Source: Gloeophyllum trabeum ATCC 11539 (Eukaryota; Basidiomycota; Agaricomycetes; Gloeophyllales; Gloeophyllaceae). Taken from it: a DNA stretch of 24,335 nucleotides. Shown here piece by piece: positions 1 to 9,677 of the stretch (position 1 is its first letter; each line of letters begins with the position of its first letter). The stretch spans positions 4,006,105 to 4,030,439 of the forward strand of contig NW_006920410.1 in NCBI RefSeq assembly GCF_000344685.1, given 5' to 3'. Position numbers and translations under genes: made by a program. The notes beneath the pieces were generated by a model. The model saw only the letters and a list, made by a program, of their open reading frames with translations, was not told the origin of the DNA and did no database searches.

Positions 1-52
1 TCTGCGTTGCGGCTGTGGCTCGTGGATCTGGGTTCAAATCCTGACGAGTGCA
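1..52 (+). tRNA. 3' end of a tRNA or tRNA-derived sequence (partial)
   Basis: Positions 30-40 read GGTTCAAATCC, a good match to the internal B box / T-loop of tRNA genes, and the sequence after it could be the 3' half of an acceptor stem (CGAGTGC plus A) followed by a T-run at 53-58 that would serve as a Pol III terminator. The T-stem pairs only partly (G-C, G-C, G-T, T-G, then a C-A mismatch), so this may be a degenerate or tRNA-derived repeat. The 5' half lies outside the window, so the amino acid cannot be named. Confidence 0.35.
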
Positions 53-114
53 TTTTTTGTTGGTTTGTACCAATGTTCTACCTACTTCCTGTATGTTTTT
101 CTTCGCACTGCGGA

Positions 115-290
115 GGGGTGGTTAGGAAGTTTGGGTTAGGGTAGGTTAGGGTAAGTGGGGGGTCCGGGGGGGAACCCCCGGTTGGTTAAGGTTCGGGTTA
201 GGGTGAGGTGGTTAGGGTATGGTTTACAGGATATCGATAAAGGGGGGGTCCGGGGGGGAACGCCCCGGGTTGGTTAAGGTCTGGGTTTTC
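115..290 (+). repeat. G-rich repeat with degenerate TTAGGG-like units
   Basis: The stretch 120-156 contains several GGTTAGGG / GGGTTAGGG-like units. It is followed by two copies of a roughly 45-base module, at about 157-203 and 242-287, each with a run of six or seven G, then TCC, then seven G, then AAC and a C-run, then GGTTGGTTAAGGT. The C-run can pair with the preceding G-run, so each module can form a GC hairpin. The TTAGGG similarity is loose; this is not a clean telomere tract. No coding potential is seen. Confidence 0.6.
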
Positions 291-320
291 ATATAAAATA
301 TGCTCTGGGAGTGATTTGAT

Positions 321-828
321 ATGCTAGGACTGTCTCCTAGCGTCGGGAACAGTGACAGCCACGACGCTTGCCATATTTGTAGTGCTTTGTCAGCTTATTC
401 GTGGGATTGTTATTTCGAGGGGTCGCATTGTGCAAGTTGTGGGGTCCCGGCAAAGCGTACAAAGGTCAATTTCCCTCGTCATGATCGCTGCAAATTCTCA
501 ATTCGTCCGGTTGTTAGGGAGGGTCCTTGCCCAATTCGAACGCTCGACCCATCCTGAGCACGGTGGCACGCGAACCGTCGTCATCCGAACCGTCAAGATA
601 TTTGAACTCCTCTGGGCAGAAGATGTGCCTCCTGATGTATCACTTCGCCTGCCAGAGGAAGGTGGCTTCGCTCTTACACGGAACCTTGGACGGGGCCCGA
701 CACGTTATGTCCCCTGGTCAGTGGATGTCGACGCGTACGGAGTCCGAAGATATAGGAAGGCCCGTGATGCGTTGAAATTGCTCTTCGATAACGAGGAAAT
801 GTCTCTGCGAGGCCTCTCAGACCATTGA
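321..828 (+). pseudogene. truncated left copy of family A (unrecognised conserved fungal protein)
   Basis: Positions 518-828 encode the same C-terminal domain as the gene at 16978-18005 on the other strand: both have ALKLLF(D/E)NEE, GPTRY(V/I)P and GTRTVV at matching spacing and end in SLRG.SD. The intron before this exon is also shared (GTACAA at 457 to TTAG at 517, 61 bp; the right copy has GTATAA..TTAG, also 61 bp), and third-position changes dominate after it, showing past selection in this frame. Upstream of about 450 the similarity to the right copy's first exon fades, so the 5' part is missing or replaced. I do not recognise the function. It is probably a decayed paralogue, not an active gene. 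Confidence 0.6.
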
Positions 829-1184
829 TTACCAAACCCACTATGTGCCTATGCATATTAGGGTGGGCTCTTCGGTCTACGATGTGTCAAGGCCCAGTAC
901 TTCCAAGCGCCATTTACGGGTTGCATACATATATAAAGGAATGCTGTCACTAACACCGCAGGAAGTCAATGCTAGGATATGACACGGCGGAGTCGAAGCG
1001 AGGACAGTCGGTCTCACATAGTAATGATACCTAAGAACAGACGAACAGACGGCGTCGAAGATGGCCTTCTTATACCCTTGGATTCTTACCTGAACAAGGA
1101 TTGTTCTTTGCAGACACCTGCCACCTTCCCTCAACGGCGGGTCGCCAACTGCGGCGTTGAGATCCACGCAGTCCTGTTTGATTA
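829..1184. other. intergenic, nothing recognised
   Basis: This is the downstream region of both the family A remnant (plus) and the carboxypeptidase (minus), which converge here. Short reading frames overlap it on both strands but none shows a motif, a signal peptide or a consistent splice pattern. It probably holds the two 3' UTRs. Confidence 0.5.
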
Positions 1185-3348
1185 TTACAGTCGCTCGCCA
1201 TTTACCCACTTCTTCACCAGCTCGAGTGATTCCTTCGGCTGATCATAGGGAGCCTGCAGCACACGGTCATCAACGCATAATCCTGCAGACACAGGCACCA
1301 ACTCCATACCATATGACCCGCGCCTTCAATAGTTGCGAATGTGAATCCCTTCGCGCTTCTCGTCTTGCCCGCAACTTTCCCGTCCACCTTCCAGTCCCTC
1401 AACGGCTGTCCGGCGAACTCGCTCCTCCCGCTCCACTCGAGCTCGCGAGACCATCGCTCGTTGCCAACCCAGTTGCACGTCCAGTCGTACGAGCCGACGT
1501 AGAGGAGGACGCGTACACGGCGTTCGAGGAGCGCCGCGACGTAGTCGTACGACGAGCGGATGTCGTCGTAGGACGCGGCGAACTGGGCCTCGACTGTTAG
1601 AGAGTAGGTGGTGTTGTTGGTCGGTACGGCTGCATCAACGCCGAGCTGCGCGCGGACGGAGGGTTGGGCGAGGTATTCATCAATTTTGCTGTGGTAGTCA
1701 CCTCTTTTCAGTGTGCGGAAATGAGAGGGAGGGGAGTGCGCACTTTACGATGGAGTAACATAGGCTGCCTTCCAAGACGGTTCCCCCTTCGCATGGCTTG
1801 CTGATATCGTAGGGGTTCCCACCTATGAAACAACCATCACACTTCCTTTCCTCCATTGCCTTGAGGATCATGGAAAGGCCTACCTCTCTCCAGGTACGGC
1901 ATTCGGAGCTCCAGCGTGCATATCGACGTCGCCTCGTAGCACCCTATCGGGTCGAAGATGTCCACGCACGAGGCTTGCAATAATTTTGCGCACCGCGGGA
2001 CGGCCTGTTTCATCCGAATGCACGAGCTGCATGAAGTCAGCAGCCTCTTAGCACGACCCATGTGCCTCCGGGACGATAGTACGCGATAGTAAGAACGAAC
2101 CTGATGTCGAAGACGGGCGTAAGGGAGGCCCCGCTGCATTGGATGTCGTAGGTGGACAGGAGCTGGGAGTACTGGTCGGTGTGGCCGTTACCTGGTCGGG
2201 GATATCTGAGATCGAGCGGTATGCCCTCGCACCGACGACTGACCTATCATTATGGAGGAAAGATTGATGGGTGTCAGCCCGGCTTCGACGAGTTTGGGGT
2301 TTTGGTCGTATATCGCTGACGCAAATATCGGCACGTAACGTCCCTGCATGACCCTTGAGCGCTGTGGATGTGCGCGCACAGCAAAAGAACGACTTACGCC
2401 ATATGACTCGCCTGCCATGTGGAAGGCCCGGCCCTTGAACGAGCTGAAGTGCTCAAAGAAGATGGCTACAAAGGCAGCGACATCTTTCGCGGCTTCTTCG
2501 GTGGTGCTCTGCATCAGGTTCTTATCACTTGGCTTCACATACATAGGAGACCTTGAGAGACCTACCACGTACTCGCCGTACTCGGCGTAGGAGAAACCGA
2601 CCCCGACAGGCTGGTCTATGAAGAATATGTTGGCATTCGAGTTCCACGACTCTTGGTGGAACTGGGTCGTGGTGGAATTGACGACCCTGCAAGGGCCTAT
2701 GTTTCCTTATTGGTACTCGTTCGTGCCTCCAACTACGACCAGGGACGCACCGAGCTCCATGAACAGACCTATACTCGAGGACCCTCCGGGACCTAATACA
2801 GCGCCTTGAGTGTTCTTTCCATACCTACCACTGTGTGCTTTGGGCTTACCGCCATTTGTCCAGAAGATAACGTCGTCCTTGGCGGGGTCACTCCTACTTT
2901 CGAAGAAGTAGAAGAACAAATGCCGCGCTTCAATATCAATGTACCCGGTGTACGCCCTTCTCAGAGGGACATGTGATTAATAATGAACTTCAAGCTGAAA
3001 ACGATATGCATATAGAAGCAGTGATACATACGCCACAGTCCCGTCGCAGAAGTCGCTTTTCTTGATCCTGACCCTGTACTTGGGGAACGCAGGGTGCGCC
3101 AGTGTCACGAAGTCGGCACTCAAAAATTCCAAATGGCCGTAAGGTTGGAACGACACCGCGTCAAATGAAGTGAGCTCGAAGGGTATATACCCCGAGTCGA
3201 TATGAGACTTCAACCCCGCACCAGCGCGATGCGCTCCTCCGGTTGTCTTGTGGAGGCCGAATGGCCGTTGGTCGTGAGCCCCGGCTGCAACAGCGCTGGC
3301 TCCAAGGAGCCACGCTACTAAACCGTGTGTCAAGGCCGGAATGTACAT
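1185..3348 (-). CDS. secreted serine carboxypeptidase (peptidase family S10)
   Basis: Exons on the minus strand: 3348-3032, 2956-2850, 2792-2751, 2696-2566, 2508-2398, 2343-2244, 2191-2101, 2026-1884, 1822-1744, 1688-1310 and 1253-1185, giving 522 residues with every phase consistent and no stop. The start at 3348 opens a signal-peptide-like N-terminus (hydrophobic residues about 7-22, ending in Ala-rich AVAAGA), so it should be secreted or vacuolar. S10 landmarks follow in order: YTGY(I)D, FFYFFESR, a WTNGGPG segment near 139-145, [23 protein letters not shown] with the predicted catalytic Ser234, [17 protein letters not shown] with Asp442, and GAGHM with His499, then PYDQP. Enzymes of this family remove C-terminal residues from peptides at acid pH. 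One oddity: the usual GGPGCSS motif reads GGPGGSS, losing a normally conserved cysteine. The acceptor of the first intron could be 3 bases earlier, adding one Arg. The gene is divergent from GPI18. Confidence 0.92.
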
Positions 3349-3761
3349 GAGGACACCTGCCGAACAAGTAGGAAGGCAATGTCCCGGAGTTCAGCTTATG
3401 CCCCATCATAACATTTGTACTCACCTTTAACTTTGCGAGAATGAGAGGGGCGCTCAGCCAGCTCAGCTGCGGTGATCGCTTTTTGAAGGCGAATGTTGTA
3501 ATTATGTGCTTGATTGCGAATTATACCATGTGGCGCTGGTGTGCCTATCACCGGGCCCGGTCGCAGCACTATCAGTACTGCCCTTCTGCAAATTGGGCTA
3601 CATGGGGAGGATAACAGGGTAGTATTACGCCAGATATAAGCCTCCTCAGTATCCGGTAAATGGGGAACGGATCCATACGGCAACGTAAAGATTTTGATGG
3701 TCAGGCGGCCTCACCACCTCGCCATCAATTGCATCGAGAGGGCGGGAATTACCTGTTTAGG
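3349..3761. promoter_or_regulatory. shared intergenic region between divergent genes
   Basis: The 413 bases lie between the carboxypeptidase start (3348, minus) and the preferred GPI18 start (3762, plus), so both core promoters should be here. No strong TATA box stands out. The GPI18 frame stays open upstream to an ATG at 3660, so a part of this region could be translated if that start were used. The regulatory role is inferred from the gene arrangement only. Confidence 0.5.
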
Positions 3762-5229
3762 ATGGCTTCGTCCTCGACGTCGACGACGTGGCTGCTATCA
3801 TGCCCGCGTCGCAAGCTCGTGCTACTATCCCTGCTTTCACGAATAGCTATATCATGCGTCGTCTATGCGTCGTCTTTCCTGCCGTTATTTGACTCCGGCG
3901 TCCATGCCGTGCTACCCCCCTCAACATCGCGTCTGACATCCGGGTTGCTGAGATGGGATGCGTTCCACTTCGCCCACATTGCCGAGGAAGGGTACGTGTA
4001 TGAATACGAGTGGGCTTTCTTCCCCGGCGCTCCACTTGCGATGCGATACGCTGGTGGAGTTATCGGATTGTTCACTGGAGGAGAGGGATGGGCGAATGCG
4101 CTACTCGGAGGGGCGCTGCTTGCTCTGCTGTGCGATAGCACGGGTGTATTCTACGACTTGAGTACAGAGGTCTTTGGTTCGAACAAAATCGCCTATTTGG
4201 CCACCTTGTTATCGCTCATGCCAAGCAGTCCCGCGACCCTGCGGTACGCTCCGTACACGGAGCCGTTCTTCTCGTACCTCTCATATAAAGGTGAGTGTTT
4301 TATTGACCCTAGGGCGGCTTGGCAGCATGGTGATTGACGGTTGTACACGGTTCAGGTATGCTTGCCAGCATCAGATCACGCTATATTCAAGCCACAGCAT
4401 TCTTCATGCTGGCGAGTACATTCCGCTCCAACGGCGTCTTTCTAGCAGGTTATCTCATCTGGCCGCTGCTCGCCGTGCCTATTTTGCGACGTGACAAGGT
4501 ATAGTCCCAACCGCTTTTGATTCATCCCACTAAGCATCCTTACAGCCTCGCGGCGCAAGCGTCCTCTACGCGACCTGCCTGGCAGCATTTATATTTACCC
4601 CTTTCATTTCCCACCAATATTTTGCCTATCGTCTATTCTGTCCGTCGGAATCTCCGCCATCATGGTGCTCTACGTTCCCGCCGTCCATCTACACATACGT
4701 CCAGTCCACCTACTGGGACGTCGGTTTCCTGCGGTACTGGCAGGTAGCTCAGATACCGAACTTCCTTATGGCAGCCCCCGTCTACGCCTTGTTGCTCTTC
4801 TTCTGCTGGTATCACTTATCTCATCGTATTCCTGAGATGGCCAAGGCACTCCTTGCGGGAAGTGAGGTCCCAGCGGTGGACGGGCGACTGGACCCGTTCC
4901 TTTCCCCGAAATTGACGCCATTCGTGATTCACGCACTGGTCTTGACAACAACGCTTCTTGTCTCGTCGCATGTGCAGATTATGCTGCGACTGGCCCCGTC
5001 TATGCCGGTTGTCTACTGGGCGGCCGCGTCGTTGTTGGTCAAAGAGAGCTTCCCACGGGCAACACTAGTTAGCAAGCATCCCAAAAATCCAGTCAGGGCA
5101 TCAGAGCATCGCTTGGAATCCAATGCCGCTAGTCGTCGGATGTGCTGGGGTAAGGCGTGGGTCTGGTGGAGTGTAACGTGGGGTACGGTTAGTGTTGTGC
5201 TTTGGACCACAGGATTACCGCCTGCTTGA
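3762..5229 (+). CDS. GPI18: GPI mannosyltransferase 2 (PIG-V family)
   Basis: This ER membrane enzyme adds the second mannose to the glycosylphosphatidylinositol anchor precursor, using dolichol-phosphate-mannose. Exons 3762-4290, 4356-4498 and 4546-5229 join in frame (introns 65 and 47 bp) to 451 residues, close to the usual family length. The signature RWDAFHF.HIA..GY..E is at residues 64-82 (Asp66 in the luminal WD pair typical of these glycosyltransferases), followed by AFFPGAP, YTEPFFSYLSY and, in the third exon, PSIYTYVQ.YWDVGFLRYW and QIPNFL. Many hydrophobic helices run throughout, and the protein ends in a membrane segment and GLPPA. I chose the ATG at 3762 because it directly precedes the first hydrophobic stretch; an in-frame ATG at 3660 would add 34 residues without membrane character. 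The stretch about 5070-5140 before the last helix looks less conserved. A diverged copy of the last part of this gene lies at 16770-16925 on the other strand. Confidence 0.93.
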
Positions 5230-6200
5230 TTACCGTTGGAGGTGATGCCGCGCGCATAGATACACTTAATCATTCGTACGTCTGCGTCGGATCGCTAAAA
5301 TATTGTCTTTCCTATTTTTTCGAGCGGTGGCAACGTATAGGACGCCCCTGAGCTGTCCGTGACTCATGTCAGTCGCGATCATACATGTGTCACTATCACG
5401 GCCCTGCCAGGTTACATCTCTACTTCCAGCATGTTGTACCTCACAAATGAGCAGTGAGTTGTTAACCTTTCCCTTTGCTGTTTGTTTGTGATCGCCACAA
5501 CCTACTAGATGTGGCGTCCCATTTAATCCATTTCGTGCACCAGTGGCGGCCCTGAGTCTTGTGGCAACGTGATAGGACTTGTGGCGCCTTACAGTTTACA
5601 GTCGACTCGGCTCTGAGGAATTTTCGAATGCACAGCCGCTGCCCCATATACAGGGCGGACGCCGCGCCATAACTTACCAAGGCGAGTCTAATAACGCCTC
5701 CGGGACCTACATCGGTGGCGGCTGCTCTCAAGAGGTCTGTACGCCACGCCTAGACCATTCCTTCCTGCAAGTGGCACCGCAAGTACTTAAGGTCTGCTAC
5801 GGGGACCTCGCAGATCCAGCACCCCATCGATTAACATAATCTCAGAATGGATTTTGCAGTTCGTTTCGTTTGTATCCCATCAGCTCGACGAACTGACAGC
5901 CCCTTCTTCCAGGTCGGCCAAGAGGTTTATCTCACTGCCCAGGGCAAGGTCAGGCTTCGCAACAGACACAACTACGTCTATTCTATTCTCGACGGCCCTT
6001 GGAACGTCTTCCATATCCAGGGGGTAGGATGGTCCCCCTCGATCATGCCAGAGCATGAATTTACTAAGCACTTGCACATCTAGGGCAAGTACTTCATTTT
6101 TACCACTGGAACACAGGAGCAGAAGCAAGCCGAGGTGGAGGCAGCCGATATCTCGCACTAGTAAGCCAGTTCCACTGTTTGCCATGACCATCCTTGCTCA
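5230..6200 (+). pseudogene. left copy of family B (unrecognised), decayed
   Basis: This stretch matches 15940-16720 on the opposite strand in the same order. Shared pieces are an ATG-led segment at 5509 (the right copy starts at 16505) coding a CTSG..E.CG peptide, a stretch ending in GCAAGTGGCACC.CA.GTACTTAAGG near 5769, and an exon from about 5898 coding PFFQVGQ.V.LT followed by a Gly/Asn-rich segment and PEHEFTKHLH. The PFFQVGQ part resembles the C-terminal beta-type domains that many basidiomycete hypothetical proteins carry (F.VGQ.V.L...G....V). In the left copy the CTSG segment is interrupted by an in-frame stop around 5521, and exons cannot be joined cleanly. Function is unknown. Confidence 0.5.
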
Positions 6201-7895
6201 CCTCGACTGTGTATTCTAGCAGTTCTTGATTGCCTCATGCGCTGTACCAGTTCCTTCTTGAGCTAAACACCCGTGTACATTATAATGGCTTGAGTCTCTG
6301 CAATCTTCTTATGGAATGTGTACAGTAATATGGGGTCATAATGAAAGCGCTTTTATATCAACACCGCGTCGATGCCAGGTTTGCATGGGACCGGAGTCGC
6401 TTGTCTGCTGCGACAGGTCGCCATTGAGTCTATCCTTCAGAGGGTTCACTATGTGGACCTCGCTGTACACATTGTGTCATACCCCCAGGAGAGCCTGATA
6501 ATTCTTAAGGGTAGCTAAGAGTATTTAAGTATAGTATAGCTGCGAGGCTGAGGTCCTCCGTATTGCGACGAGTAGTCCCGGTAGTCAGGACTCGATGTTA
6601 ATACTTCGTCAGCGCGGCTCCTGGCCCTCTCCTGGCGCGTCGCGTAGTACCTGGTAGAGGGGCACGTGACTCTGTTCACAATACACTGTCTCTTACCATT
6701 TCGGGAATATTTCAAATACACAAACAATGTTTGTGCAGTTACTATTTGCTGCTGCCACCATCCACCGAAAGGACGGTGCAACGAATCCTTACGCACTGGA
6801 ATGCGTCTTGATTTGCTTGGGAGTCCTATCACCGGGAGGTCCACCACTCATCGTTATGGTTTCCCCTGAAGATGCGGGTGCGTTGGATATGTAGCGCTGT
6901 TCCACTAATAAGAGAGAGAACAGTAAATGTTCGACGTACATTGGACAATATGTCCTCTACCTTGAGACGATCCAGTAGGTATACTCCTCTTGTACTTGGA
7001 TCAATCGGTATTCCTCCAGGACTGAGGCATTGTGCTTCTTCTAGTCCCAGCATTTCGTCATGTAAGTCCTGTGATCTTGCAGTCGAGAAGCTTCCCAGCG
7101 TCTGAACAGGTCTGGAACGTCTCGGACGTGATTAATTCAGAACTCAGGAGGTACAACCCCCGGCCGTGTTGTGCCACCATCATTGCGGGTCGGCGTACTA
7201 CATACTTCAAGTTGCTACCACGTCCCTTTGGAGACATCTCCGCAGCGTATTCTCTCACTGCGTTATACGTCTCCCGGTAATGTCCTCGGAACTCTCAACG
7301 GTATAGGTACGCGCTACTCCTTCAGCATTGCCCGAAACCTCTCCCTGGTTTTCACGCAGACTCGGGGTGGGGGTTCACATGCAGGCTTCTGCTGGCGGTG
7401 GTATGAGTATGGGCCAACGAGATAACTGCATATCTTTCGGGTCTATCCTGTGGCTATCTACGAAGTCTCTTCCTCTTTCTCCTAGGCGATCGACTTCACC
7501 TTGGAGTCCTCAGCTGTGTCGCTTGACCGGGAACAGCCATCTGATCATGACCACGATGTAGATACGACTTGAGGATTTTCCATTCATTGTATCATCAGTG
7601 GCGTTATAAAAGGCATTGGGAATCTCTTATTGTGGCATCAGAGCGGTGGTCGTTCATCGAGTACGTGTGTACTATTTTCACAAGCCCTTTTTACATGAAT
7701 GTTCCCGCCTCTTTTGATCATCGATGGCTCAACTGACTTTCTCTGAGTAGAGTACCTTACCCTCAGTGCCAACTTGGTGTTCAGGCCAACAGCGGCATGA
7801 AGGTGCAACATCATGCAACACTCACCTTTGAGCCACCGCACAAGTTGTGCAACGGGTTCTCATGTCATATTTATATAACTTATGCCCTTCGGCCA
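6201..7895. other. no intact gene; possible decayed coding fragments on the minus strand
   Basis: No reading frame here carries a family motif I recognise. On the minus strand there are coding-like fragments at about 7495-7370 (containing DRLGERGRDF and RWPILIPPPAEAC), 7190-7070 (HGRGLYLLSSELITSE) and 7050-6940 (IPIDPSTRGVYLLDRLK), in different frames and separated by stops. They could be exons of one degraded gene, but I could not join them with consistent phases. The part 6200-6900 shows nothing. Confidence 0.3.
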
Positions 7896-7925
7896 CCCCG
7901 CCCCGCCCCCCCGCCCCCGCCCCCG
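7896..7925 (+). promoter_or_regulatory. C-rich tract just upstream of the receptor-like gene
   Basis: A 30-base run of CCCC and CCCCC blocks separated by single G lies 7-36 bases before the ATG at 7932. On the minus strand it has five G-runs of four or more with single-base loops, which fits a G-quadruplex-forming motif. It may be part of the promoter or 5' UTR; this is inferred from position. Confidence 0.5.
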
Positions 7926-7931
7926 GCATCC

Positions 7932-9499
7932 ATGTCTAGCAACGAGATAACGCTCTATCCCTTCCTGGGAGCTCATCCTGAGGTTGAAATCCGAGTATGG
8001 TTCGGGGCGACAATGGCAGGCCAAGGACTTGACGTTTTACTTCTAGTCACTCTTTTAGTGACGACGAAAGTCCAGGGAACTAACATCTCCTTGCTTACAC
8101 TCGTGCTTGCAACGATCCTGTATGGATCGGCGCCTTGGTTATTGTAAGTGGAATAAATTGGTCGCGAACCCGCATTGATGTGGACAAGGTTGTACGCTGG
8201 ACAGATCATGAATCCGTACCCTCCACTTGACTTGTGCCTTGCACAATTAGCCTTCAAAAGATCCGCAGATTCAATGTACTCGCTCGCAGCATTGCTTCTG
8301 CTCCACTTATTCAATCCTTTTCCTCTTAGGTTCGGCACTACCGCATTCTGTTTGATGCTGGATCTTTTCCTGAAAACGATAGGAAACGCTTAGAGGAAGG
8401 GAAAATTATACATACGTGCGTTCATAGTGAGTAGGCTGTTTTGTCATTGAAGTATCGCATGTGACTTTCGCGGCGGTTATGCTTAGATTTTGTCAGCTCT
8501 GCGGTGTGGTCTCTATGCACCCTGGGGGTAAGCCTGCCTTCCCTGACGAAACGCTCTCATTTTTACTCTCATCCTAAGCTGGGCCTGGCCAATCCGGGTA
8601 TCGTCCAACATGACGCGTATGAATCTTATTGCGTGGTCAATGTTCTATGGTTGTGAGTTGTCACCAATCCCTCTTGGAACTAAAGACTCAGCTCTCGTCT
8701 AGAGGGCGAGCTCTTGAATTCTTCAGTTGTGCATCAGTCTTCGTGAGCATAGTCCTTGAAAGTCCGTGTCCCTTCATCCCGGTCCAGCCACAAAAGTCGA
8801 AAGATTTATAGTATGGTTGCTCTTCTGGATTCGACAAATGCGCTCCCGCTTGGATGGCGTCCAGATTGTCCGACCGCATTGACTCGTCTCTCACCTTCCG
8901 GATGGGCCCTATGGATCTTATACCAACTACTCTATCTAGCGTCAGTGGATATCTGAATCTATAAGCTCTGCTGGACCGGCTGATGTTGACTTCCCATAGG
9001 TCCGCCTCTCTGGAGTTCCAGAAGGTAGACCGTGGTGCACACAGGATAGTTGAGTATACCTACCCAAGCTTGGGTGCGTTCCTCCTCGGTCTGTCATTCT
9101 GGGTTACTGACACGCTGTGTCTCTGGTAGCTCCTTTTCTAGCGTTCCCCATTTTCGGTCTCAGAAGAGTGAGTGAACCCGCGACTCGATCTTGCTACATA
9201 ATGGCTGATTTGTGTGGTAGGACAATCTGCAAGTCTGGCGGTCATGGATTTCCTTGCTGCGCTGTCTATGTGCAGTGAATTCAGCGGTCCAGGCGAAGCT
9301 TAGTCCTTCATCGTCCGCTGCGATCAGTATTGTTCTGCGTACGATTTCACCCCCAGACCAGGCCGTGATTATTGTCGACCATCATAAGCCATTGTCAGAC
9401 CTGCCTTTTGCAGAAGAGGAATACCTAGCTGAAGATGCTGAATCCGGTATTCATCATGACACCGATACTTCACCCTCAATGGGCCACCCTCGACCCTAG
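7932..9499 (+). pseudogene. seven-helix receptor-like membrane protein gene, probably damaged
   Basis: The ATG at 7932 opens a protein whose first helix (about residues 32-50) is followed by a second (LVLATILYGSAPWLL), a 45-bp intron (8144-8188) joining in frame to LYAGQIMNPYPPLDLCLAQ, and a third helix (SLAALLLLHLF). Downstream come GLANPGIVQHDAYESYC near 8580-8640, a helix-like stretch near 9060-9110 (YPSLGAFLLGLSFW), and APFLAFPIFGLRR|DNLQVWRSWI around 9129-9250 across an intron beginning at 9169 (GTGAGT). The last exon ends at 9499 with an acidic tail. The order of motifs (Y.GQ..NP.PP..LCL.Q, a GL.NP...YC loop, then FG...D.L.VW..W) matches a large basidiomycete family of 7-helix, GPCR-like proteins. 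Several segments cannot be joined: stops at 8391 and around 9108-9127 need implausibly short introns. It may be a pseudogene, or my splice sites may be wrong. Confidence 0.5.
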
Positions 9500-9677
9500 C
9501 CCCGGTAACGTACAACTATAGTCGTGCCACTCTCAAGGAAAGCGTTCCTATTAGAACCAATGAAAGCCCACTGCACGCATACACTGTCCTTGGGTAAGTA
9601 TTCCAGCCAGATGGACAGTGTACATGTACTCGACGTCCGGAACGCAACTACGTGCCAACAGTACAGGAGCACAGAGC

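Noticed and set aside
1157..1600. A long plus-strand frame rich in Arg, Val and Asp
   Set aside because: It is the antisense shadow of the carboxypeptidase exon that carries the catalytic Asp and His.
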